Shown here piece after piece: positions 8,087 to 14,597 of a DNA stretch of 28,668 nt. The stretch is from Methanocella sp. Lineage in GTDB: Archaea > Halobacteriota > Methanocellia > Methanocellales > Methanocellaceae. The notes beneath the pieces are model-generated. The model had not been told where the DNA came from. It saw nothing but the letters and a program-made list of their open reading frames with translations, and did no database searches. The position numbers and the translations under genes are program-made. The stretch is taken from assembly GCF_035506375.1 (NCBI RefSeq), contig NZ_DATJPM010000096.1, positions 1-28,668 on the forward strand, in the 5' to 3' direction. Within the stretch, counting starts at the first letter, position 1. Each line of letters opens with the position of its first letter.

Positions 8087-8602
8087 ATGAAAAAGCCAGC
8101 CCTTTTATGCCGTATCGTACTGGCATCCGCCGCAGTAGCCCTGGCTCTTGCCGTTTCCGGCTGTATGAACCCGATGGGCCCGCCGCCTGTGTCGGTGACG
8201 ATCGCCCCGACGTACTCGCCCCCGACGTTCACGCCTATTCCGACAGTCACGACTCAGCCTACGCCGACGACGACCCCCTGGAATGGGGAGATGGTCAGGC
8301 TCTATGGCAATGTGACCGTGAAGAGCGGCGAGCACGTCTACGGCACGGTCAAGGTTAGCTATCTGGACAAGAACTACTGGGACGAGTACCCGACCGCGAA
8401 GTACGACACGGACCAGGGCGGCTCCTATTCCATGAGCGTGCGGGCGAATGTGCCGTTTAAGGTGACCCTGGGCTACCTGTACACGGACCGCCTGCCCTAT
8501 GTCATGAACACGTATCTCTATGACGACAAGATCTATACGCTCCAGAACGATATGCAGCTCGATTTCGAGGTCAAGTCGTCGAACGCCACGCAGGTGAAGT
8601 AG
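8087..8602 (+). CDS. Predicted exported lipoprotein with Pro/Thr-rich linker
   Basis: 171 aa. An N-terminal hydrophobic segment ends in a lipobox-like LAVSGC (Cys about 26), predicting lipid anchoring outside the membrane. A Pro/Thr-rich spacer (about 30-66) leads to a beta-rich domain of about 100 residues starting VRLYGNVTVKSGEHVYGTVKVSY, which resembles carboxypeptidase-regulatory/peptidoglycan-associated beta folds only in general pattern. A TATATT motif about 35 bases before the ATG and no Shine-Dalgarno sequence suggest a leaderless message. A terminator follows. Function unknown; probably a surface protein. Confidence 0.75.
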   Translation: MKKPALLCRIVLASAAVALALAVSGCMNPMGPPPVSVTIAPTYSPPTFTPIPTVTTQPTPTTTPWNGEMVRLYGNVTVKSGEHVYGTVKVSYLDKNYWDEYPTAKYDTDQGGSYSMSVRANVPFKVTLGYLYTDRLPYVMNTYLYDDKIYTLQNDMQLDFEVKSSNATQVK

Positions 8603-8613
8603 GGCGAACGCGT

Positions 8614-8634
8614 AAAAGTTCCCCAAACTTTTTT
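8614..8634 (+). terminator. Hairpin terminator after the lipoprotein gene
   Basis: AAAAGTT, loop CCCCA, AACTTTT and further Ts form a seven-base-pair stem ending in a T-run, 12 bases after the stop codon. Confidence 0.7.
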
Positions 8635-8669
8635 AGAGTCCGCCCCGTATCATAAACGGGGGATAATTA

Positions 8670-9404
8670 GTGCGAAAAACGATATTGAAAACACTTCTCA
8701 CGGTTTCCATGCTGGCCATGTTCCTGGCGGCCATGGCGCCCGCCGCATACTCCGACCACTGGGGGGATTCGGAGGACGGCGGGTGGCACCACGGGCATAT
8801 GGCGGGCATGGTAAAGCGGGTCGATATACCGATCGCCGTTACGGGCACATCGGATAATTCTGCGACGTTCACGGTCCAGGGAATGGCCATCGAGGGTAAA
8901 AAGGGCAAGGTCATGGTCGTCACCCTGGATCAGCCCTTAACAGGGAAATATAACATGACCAGTGATATGGCCTATATATCCACCGGCAATATGGGCAAGG
9001 GCATGGGTGGCATGAACATACGCGTGGACGCGGCGAATAATTCGGCGATACCCGTCGCCGGCGCATCTGCCGTACTGGGCCTGGGAGGCATTCACACCGA
9101 ATACATGGGCAAGGACTACACCATCGCGACGTTCGGTAAATTATCCGTCTACCTGCCCGACGGCACGGCCAGGATGTATGACCTGGAAAAGCCCGTGAAG
9201 GTCATCAAGTCTAAGGAGCGGAAGATGGTCATCTGGGACGCCTACCCGGCCTTCACTAAGGCTCTGGCGGATGCCATGAAGGGTGGCGCCACGTTCCCTG
9301 CCGACGCAGCGCCCCTTAAGCTGACGGACTATGCCGCCTCCGTGATGAGCGGCATGCCGCAGCGGATCGGCGATACGAAGCCAATGGCGGAGCCGCCCGC
9401 ATAG
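8670..9404 (+). CDS. Exported protein of unknown function with His/Asp/Met-rich mature N-terminus
   Basis: 244 aa from GTG 8670, set by GGGGGAT seven bases upstream. A signal peptide (about 1-28, ending PAAYS) is followed by a segment rich in Asp, His and Gly (29-46: DHWGDSEDGGWHHGHMAG), which could bind a metal. The rest is beta-rich with many Met and Gly residues and sequons (NMT, NNS). A possible amphipathic region is WDAYPAFTKALADAMKGG near the C-terminus. No TM helix follows the signal, so it is secreted or wall-associated. I do not recognise the family. It is followed by GGCGGCCATATTTTTTT, a probable terminator. Confidence 0.7.
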   Translation: MRKTILKTLLTVSMLAMFLAAMAPAAYSDHWGDSEDGGWHHGHMAGMVKRVDIPIAVTGTSDNSATFTVQGMAIEGKKGKVMVVTLDQPLTGKYNMTSDMAYISTGNMGKGMGGMNIRVDAANNSAIPVAGASAVLGLGGIHTEYMGKDYTIATFGKLSVYLPDGTARMYDLEKPVKVIKSKERKMVIWDAYPAFTKALADAMKGGATFPADAAPLKLTDYAASVMSGMPQRIGDTKPMAEPPA

Positions 9405-9421
9405 GGCGGCCATATTTTTTT
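9405..9421 (+). terminator. T-run terminator after the exported protein gene
   Basis: GGGCGGCCATATTTTTTT directly after the stop codon: a GC-rich patch and seven Ts. No strong hairpin. Confidence 0.45.
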
Positions 9422-9485
9422 AGCCGTTAAAGTCTCCTTTAAAATATAGAACGATAAGTATCTTAACCCCCCAGCCCAATAACAA

Positions 9486-10919
9486 ATGATCACCATGAAG
9501 ATGCTCATCGATGGCGAATGGACGGACGCGGCATCCGGCGAAACCTACGAAGTCCGCAACCCGGCCAGCGGCAAGCTCCTGGACACGGCGCCCCTCGGCG
9601 GCGCGGAAGACGTAAAGCGAGCCGTCGACGCGGCCCGTGAGGCACAGAAAAAGTGGTCCGCGATGCCTGCACGGGACCGGGGCAGGATATTTTTTAAGGC
9701 GGCACAGCGCATCCGGGACCGGCAGGCTGACCTGGCCACGATGCTCACAATGGAGCAGGGCAAGCCCTTCAAGGAGGCGAGAGACGAGATCCAGGGCTTC
9801 GCCAATATCCTGGAGTACTATGCGGGCATTTCGGCGGCGCTGGAGGACGGCCTCATACCGCTGGCGCAGGGCAAGCGCGGTGCGGTGCTGAGAAGGCCAA
9901 TCGGCGTCTGCGGCGCCATCATTCCCTGGAACGTCCCCGGCATCATCATGGGCTGGAAGGTCGGCCCGGCCCTCATCACGGGCAACACGCTCGTCCTGAA
10001 GCCGGCCACCACGACGCCTCTGACGAACCTGTCTCTGGCGTATGCCATGGGCGAGGCAGGCCTGCCGAAAGGCGTCCTCAACGTCGTCACGGGCCCCGGC
10101 AAAAGCGTCGGGGACGAGATCGTCCGGAATCCCGGTGTTAGAAAGATATCCTTCACCGGCTCCATCGAGACGGGAAAGCGCGTGCTCCAGGCCGTATCGG
10201 CGTCCATGAAGCGGGTTACGCTAGAGCTTGGCGGCAGCGATCCGATGATCGTCTGCGACGACTTCGACATAAATAAGGCCGTGGCGGGCGCGGTCCACGG
10301 GCGGTTCTATAACTGCGGCCAGACCTGCACGGCGGCGAAGCGCCTATTCGTCTTCGAGGCGATCGCCGACGAGTTCATCGGCCAGCTAAAATCCCGGGTA
10401 GAGCGCCTCAACGTGGGCAACGGCATGGACGAAGGCGTCGAGATGGGACCCCTGAATAATCGGGCCCAGTGGGAGCAGATCAAAGGGCTCGTCGAAGAGG
10501 TGCGTACAAAAGATGAAGGCCGTGTTATCGTGGGAGGGCGCGTGCAGGACGGAGAGCAGTACAGGAATGGCTTCTTTTACATGCCCACGCTTGTAACGAA
10601 CGTGGCGCCGGATTCCCGGCTCCTCCGGGAGGAGGTCTTCGGGCCGGTCCTGCCCATTGTGGTCGTGAAAGGCCTGGACGAGGCCATCGAGCGGGCGAAC
10701 GACACGAAGTACGGCCTGGGCTCCTCTATCTGGACGAATGACATGGAAAAGGCCAAAGCCGCCTGCGAAAGGCTAGAGTCGGGCATCACCTGGATCAACC
10801 AGCACGTCAAGCTGCCCCCCGAAATGCCGTTCGGCGGCGTCAAGGAGAGCGGCATAGGCCGCGAAAACGGGCTGGAGACCATCGACGCGTACTACGAGCT
10901 CAAGAGCATCATGCTGTGA
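9486..10919 (+). CDS. NAD(P)-dependent aldehyde dehydrogenase (succinate-semialdehyde/lactaldehyde type)
   Basis: 477 aa, the usual length of the superfamily. It oxidises an aldehyde to the acid through a thiohemiacetal. Key residues are visible: N149 (IIPWNVP, oxyanion hole), K172 in LKPATTTP (cofactor binding), FTGS (223-226), general base E247 (LELGG) and nucleophile C281 (NCGQTC), with EEVFGPVLP and a C-terminal MPFGGVKESGIGREN. Overall style is closest to succinate-semialdehyde or lactaldehyde dehydrogenases; the latter serves coenzyme F420 synthesis in some methanogens, but substrate cannot be assigned from sequence. An ATG at 9495 is an alternative start. It has its own promoter (TTTAAAATATA about 45 bases upstream) and appears monocistronic. 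Confidence 0.93.
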   Translation: MITMKMLIDGEWTDAASGETYEVRNPASGKLLDTAPLGGAEDVKRAVDAAREAQKKWSAMPARDRGRIFFKAAQRIRDRQADLATMLTMEQGKPFKEARDEIQGFANILEYYAGISAALEDGLIPLAQGKRGAVLRRPIGVCGAIIPWNVPGIIMGWKVGPALITGNTLVLKPATTTPLTNLSLAYAMGEAGLPKGVLNVVTGPGKSVGDEIVRNPGVRKISFTGSIETGKRVLQAVSASMKRVTLELGGSDPMIVCDDFDINKAVAGAVHGRFYNCGQTCTAAKRLFVFEAIADEFIGQLKSRVERLNVGNGMDEGVEMGPLNNRAQWEQIKGLVEEVRTKDEGRVIVGGRVQDGEQYRNGFFYMPTLVTNVAPDSRLLREEVFGPVLPIVVVKGLDEAIERANDTKYGLGSSIWTNDMEKAKAACERLESGITWINQHVKLPPEMPFGGVKESGIGRENGLETIDAYYELKSIML

Positions 10920-11174
10920 CAATCCACAATTACGATTATGCATTAAGTGAATATGAGAAAAAGGCCCGGTTCCGACATATACAATCGATGATTCTGTCCA
11001 TTAATACTACCGATCCCAAATGTTGTGTTATATTCTAATGTCCGGACGCAGCGATATTTATGCATTTTTTTTGTCTATTTCACCCTTGCTTCCCTGAAGG
11101 TATTGTCGGGAGCGACTTTAGTTACTGTAAAAATTGATAATCAATATATCCTCCGGAAGATAGCTTTTATCCGG
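10920..11174. other. Intergenic region, no gene seen
   Basis: AT-rich spacer without a convincing coding frame. It ends in the promoter of the next gene: a perfect dyad ATTGATAATCAAT (11133-11145) overlaps a TATA-like CAATATATCC about 28 bases before the GTG at 11175. Confidence 0.5.
11133..11150 (+). promoter_or_regulatory. TATA box with overlapping dyad
   Basis: ATTGAT-A-ATCAAT is a perfect 13-base dyad whose right half merges into AATATATCC. The position, 25-30 bases before the GTG start at 11175, fits a leaderless promoter with a possible repressor site on top. Confidence 0.45.
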
Positions 11175-11492
11175 GTGATTGGATTGTTCAGAGAGAATCG
11201 GTCAATTAAATATGCGGCGTTAGTCCTGGCTATCGTTTTCGTCGGATCCGTTCTTGTCAGCGGTCTTGCCATGGCTAAGACTCCCGTTAGCGGATCGACA
11301 GATAAAGTACTTTTTAAAGTTAAAAACCCTCATACCGTGGCAAAGACTCCTAACGCGGCCACGAAAGCTATGACAGTAAAGCCTACCGCGAAAACAAAAG
11401 CGGTCGTAAAGCCGACGGTAAAGCCTACTGTGAAAAAAATGGTGGTCGTAAAGCCGACGGTAAAGCCGACCGCAGTTAAAAGTAAGCCATAA
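11175..11492 (+). CDS. Small exported protein with Lys/Thr/Pro/Val repeats
   Basis: About 105 aa. The frame is open from 11025, but the convincing starts are GTG 11175 or TTG 11184, the latter preceded by GGTGAT at five bases. A basic N-terminus and hydrophobic segment (SIKYAALVLAIVFVGSVLVS) end in GLAMAKT, a typical signal peptide. The mature part is low-complexity and strongly basic, built from VVKPTVKPT-like units. At the DNA level a unit containing GTCGTAAAGCCGACGGTAAAG occurs twice, about 45 bases apart, so the tail grew by internal duplication. It may coat the cell wall or bind polyanions; that is inference. No homologous family recognised. Confidence 0.6.
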   Translation: MIGLFRENRSIKYAALVLAIVFVGSVLVSGLAMAKTPVSGSTDKVLFKVKNPHTVAKTPNAATKAMTVKPTAKTKAVVKPTVKPTVKKMVVVKPTVKPTAVKSKP

Positions 11493-11726
11493 ACAGAACG
11501 TAGACAATTTTAATTTTTTACTTTTTTGAAAGTTCGTATTGATTATGATGATAACCTGACCCTCTTTCAGTTAATGTGAATCCACCGTACTTTTCGTAGG
11601 ATATCAACCGCAATGATACGAGCTTTTTTAGCCTTTAGGTAACGCCGGGGCAAGTAATGGATAGCGTGCTGGCCAGATCTTTTAACCTGACGTATACTTT
11701 TTTCTTAATAGTCTTTATAAAAAAAT

Positions 11727-11740
11727 TTAGGGTGGCCGAA
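11727..11740 (+). promoter_or_regulatory. Putative DtxR-type operator, site 1
   Basis: TTAGG-GTGG-CCGAA is a 14-base dyad with one mismatch, just downstream of the TATA box TTTATAAAA at 11714-11722. It lies where the regulator would block transcription initiation of its own operon. Half-sites resemble the TTAGG of IdeR/DtxR boxes. Confidence 0.6.
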
Positions 11741-11751
11741 ATGTTTTAATA

Positions 11752-11765
11752 TTAGGGCGACCTAA
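11752..11765 (+). promoter_or_regulatory. Putative DtxR-type operator, site 2
   Basis: TTAGG-GCGA-CCTAA is a dyad with perfect half-sites, 25 bases downstream of site 1 and 19-32 bases before the ATG. Same spacing and half-sites as site 1. Confidence 0.65.
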
Positions 11766-11783
11766 ATTCTCGTTGTGATAAGG

Positions 11784-12488
11784 ATGCCATCGGAACAGGT
11801 AGAAGAGTATCTGGAAACCATTTACGATATAGGCGGTAAGGAAGGCTCCGCGAGGACGACGGCGATAGCCAAATGCCTAAACGTGGCCCCGGCCAGCGTG
11901 ACCGAGGCGCTCCAGAACATGGCGGAGAACGGCCTCGTCACCTATGAACCATATAAAGGCGCGTCCCTCACGAAGCAGGGACTGGAGATTGCCACGAAGA
12001 TCAAACGCAGGCACAGGCTCCTGGAAGTATTCCTGACGGATACTCTTCACATAAATAAGGACAATGTCCACGATGAAGCCTGCAAGATGGAGCATACAAT
12101 ATCCGATGAGACGGAGAACGCGCTCTGTAAAATGCTCAACGCCCCTGCCAGGTGTCCGCATGGAAGCCCGATAAGCCCGTGTGCCATGGCCGTTGGCACG
12201 TGCGATGAATGCGACATAGCAGCCCACGAAAAGGAATATGTGGCACATGAGAGGAATATTGTGCCCATCACAGAGTTGGCGCCGTGCGAGAAGGGAGTTA
12301 TCGAATTCCTCCGGGGAGATAAGAAGGTCGTCCAGAGGCTTTCGGACCTGGGTCTGACCCTACATACGGAAGTCGAGCTTCTACGGAAAGCGCCGATGAA
12401 TGGCCCCATCGAAGTGTGCGTGCGAAGGACGAAACTGGCGATTGCCCGGGAGATCGCCGATAACATCTTTGTCAACATAGCAGGATAA
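11784..12488 (+). CDS. DtxR/IdeR-family iron-dependent repressor with C-terminal FeoA/SH3 domain
   Basis: 234 aa from ATG 11784; GTG 11775 would add three residues. Domains: winged helix (1-65, with recognition helix APASVTEALQNMAENGLV), dimerisation/metal domain (66-125) and FeoA/SH3-like domain (about 158-234). Likely metal ligands are H77, E81, C100, E103 and H104 (HRLLE; DEACKMEH). A Cys at position 100 resembles the Fe-responsive DtxR/IdeR rather than the Mn-responsive MntR. Unusual is an extra four-Cys segment (C124, C133, C140, C143) between domains. It lies 17 bases ahead of feoB, with TTAGG-type dyads in its promoter, so it most likely represses its own iron-uptake operon when Fe(II) is plentiful. 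Confidence 0.93.
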   Translation: MPSEQVEEYLETIYDIGGKEGSARTTAIAKCLNVAPASVTEALQNMAENGLVTYEPYKGASLTKQGLEIATKIKRRHRLLEVFLTDTLHINKDNVHDEACKMEHTISDETENALCKMLNAPARCPHGSPISPCAMAVGTCDECDIAAHEKEYVAHERNIVPITELAPCEKGVIEFLRGDKKVVQRLSDLGLTLHTEVELLRKAPMNGPIEVCVRRTKLAIAREIADNIFVNIAG

Positions 12489-12505
12489 AAAAGGAGTTTA
12501 CAATT

Positions 12506-14509
12506 ATGGCTGGCAGTGAGGATCGCACGAGACTTGGCCAGGCTCCTAAACTAAAGGATTCGACCGGTAACATTGACCGGGATAAAATAGGCCGGGTAGT
12601 CGCCCTTGCCGGCAACTCGAACGTGGGCAAGAGCGCCATTTTCAATCAATTAACCGGGGTCGACCAGATCATCGGGAACTGGCCCGGCAAGACGGTCGAG
12701 CGAGCCGAAGGGCTATTACAATACAAGGGCCAAAGGATAAAGATCATCGACCTGCCCGGGATTTATTCATTCTCTACATATTCGATGGAAGAGATCGTAT
12801 CCCGGGATTTCATCGCGCTCGAAAAGCCGGATGCCGTCGTCAACGTCGTCGACGCATCGGCGCTGGAGCGAAACCTGTTCTTCACACTGCAGCTCATCGA
12901 GCTCGAAGTGCCGATGGTCATGGCGCTCAACCAGGTCGACCTGATGGAGAAGAAGGGGCTATCCATCGATGCCAGAAAGCTGGAGGAGATACTGGGCATG
13001 CCAGTGGTCACGACCGTTGCCATAAAAGGCAAGGGCATCGCGGACCTGACGGAAAAGATCATTAATATAACGGAACGGCGAACCCTGCCCCACCGAGTCC
13101 AGTATGGCCGGGAAATCGAGGAACGTGTCGAGAAACTGGTGGCCGCCATGTGCAAAATGAGCTTCGGGTATCCGGCCAGGTGGACGGCTATCAAGCTCCT
13201 TGAGCAAGACCAGGAGATCGTGGCACTCGTCGAAAAATCGAGCCCGGAAATTTCCCGCCTGGCTAAAACGCTCGGGGACGAGATCGAGCAGATCCATGGG
13301 GAGCCGTCGAGCATCGTCATCACCGGAGAGCGCTACCATGTGGCCGATATGATCGCCCATCAGGTGCTTATGGAGTTAAAGGCGGGCGTTCAGAAAAGGT
13401 CTATGACCGATTGGCTGGACGGCATAGCATTACACCCGGTACTCGGCTACCTTGTGGCCATCGCGGTCATCGGTGGGTTGCTGGTCTGGACGTTCGTCAT
13501 CGGGGCGCAAATATCCACTTTCATACAGAACGTTTTAACGTCTTTTGAGCAATACGAGCCCGTTATTTCCGGCCCTATCGGGAGCATAATCTGGAACGGC
13601 GCGTACACCGGCTTCGTAGCGGGAGTCACGCTTATCATACCTTATGTGCTGCCCTTCTACCTCTTACTGGCGTTCATCGAGGATTCCGGATACCTGACCC
13701 GGATAGCCGTGATTCTGGACCGCGGCATGCATAAATTGGGATTACATGGTAAGGCCATCATCCCCCTGATCCTGGGATATGGATGCAACGTGCCCGCCAT
13801 ATACTCATGCCGCATCATGGAATCCCCGAAGCAAAAAAAGCTCCTCGCCTTCCTGGTCACGTTCGTTCCGTGCACGGCCAGGACCGTCGTCATCCTGGGC
13901 CTGGTGGCCGCCTTCGTGAACATCTGGTGGGCGTTTGCGCTCTATGCCTTCGATATTCTCCTTATCATCGTCGTCGGGCGCATCGCGTTCAAGGTGATGC
14001 CGGGCGAATCTGTGGGCCTTATCATGGAGATGGCGGACTATCATGTGCCGTCGCTCAAGGTAATCCTCAAGCAGACGTGGGCCCGCACCAAGTCGCTCAT
14101 ACTGATCGTGTTCCCTACGTATATCGTCGGCAGCGCGGCCCTCCAGGCCCTTTACGCGTACGGCGTCCTGAACCCCATAAACGCCGCCCTGACGCCCATA
14201 ACGGTCTGGTGGCTCGGGCTTCCGGCGGTCGCGGGGATACTTCTGATCTTCGGCATCGTCCGGAAAGAAATGACGATCCTGACGCTAGCCGTCATCTTCC
14301 AGACCACGAACTTCGCGTCGATCATGTCGCCGGTACAATTGATCGTGCTGGCGCTGGTCAGCATGATCTACATCCCGTGCCTGTCCACCATCTTCGCGAT
14401 CGCGTCCGAGTTCAGCTGGAAGGACGCCCTCATCATGACCCTCGTGGAGATCGGCCTCGCAATCGCCATTGGAGGCATAGCGTTCAGGCTTTTAACCTTA
14501 TTCATATAA
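12506..14509 (+). CDS. feoB: FeoB ferrous iron transporter
   Basis: 667 aa, normal for archaeal FeoB. It imports Fe(II) across the membrane. The cytoplasmic G domain shows G1 GNSNVGKS (36-43), switch I GNWPGKTVE, G3 DLPG (82-85) and G4 NQVD (142-145). A helical linker follows to about 300, then a membrane domain with two Gate segments; the Cys in GYGCNVPAI and VPCTARTVV are the conserved pore-type motifs. AAGGAG lies about 11 bases before the ATG. There is no separate feoA; the FeoA-like domain is fused to the preceding regulator. Expected to be repressed by it through the two upstream operators. Confidence 0.97.
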   Translation: MAGSEDRTRLGQAPKLKDSTGNIDRDKIGRVVALAGNSNVGKSAIFNQLTGVDQIIGNWPGKTVERAEGLLQYKGQRIKIIDLPGIYSFSTYSMEEIVSRDFIALEKPDAVVNVVDASALERNLFFTLQLIELEVPMVMALNQVDLMEKKGLSIDARKLEEILGMPVVTTVAIKGKGIADLTEKIINITERRTLPHRVQYGREIEERVEKLVAAMCKMSFGYPARWTAIKLLEQDQEIVALVEKSSPEISRLAKTLGDEIEQIHGEPSSIVITGERYHVADMIAHQVLMELKAGVQKRSMTDWLDGIALHPVLGYLVAIAVIGGLLVWTFVIGAQISTFIQNVLTSFEQYEPVISGPIGSIIWNGAYTGFVAGVTLIIPYVLPFYLLLAFIEDSGYLTRIAVILDRGMHKLGLHGKAIIPLILGYGCNVPAIYSCRIMESPKQKKLLAFLVTFVPCTARTVVILGLVAAFVNIWWAFALYAFDILLIIVVGRIAFKVMPGESVGLIMEMADYHVPSLKVILKQTWARTKSLILIVFPTYIVGSAALQALYAYGVLNPINAALTPITVWWLGLPAVAGILLIFGIVRKEMTILTLAVIFQTTNFASIMSPVQLIVLALVSMIYIPCLSTIFAIASEFSWKDALIMTLVEIGLAIAIGGIAFRLLTLFI

Positions 14510-14597
14510 TTCGATAAGAAAAAATCATAACAAAGTATTAAACCCAACCCCGCTTTACGTGCATAGCTTGCAATGACCGTATAAAAAGAGGTATAAC

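Larger units (their letters stand above)
11493..11783. other. Intergenic region with terminator T-runs and the iron-operon promoter
   Basis: After the stop, T-rich tracts at 11508-11528 can end the preceding transcript. The middle (11530-11700) shows no gene. The end holds the TATA box TTTATAAAA (11714-11722) and two operator-like dyads described separately. Confidence 0.5.

Noticed and set aside
10935..10965. TGAGAAAAAGGC and TTCCGACAT shared with 18310-18400
   Set aside because: Short words in different order and spacing; likely chance in AT-rich spacers.
11545..11559. ATGATGA followed by CTGA, like C and D boxes of a guide RNA
   Set aside because: The boxes are only a few bases apart and no second pair follows at a proper distance.
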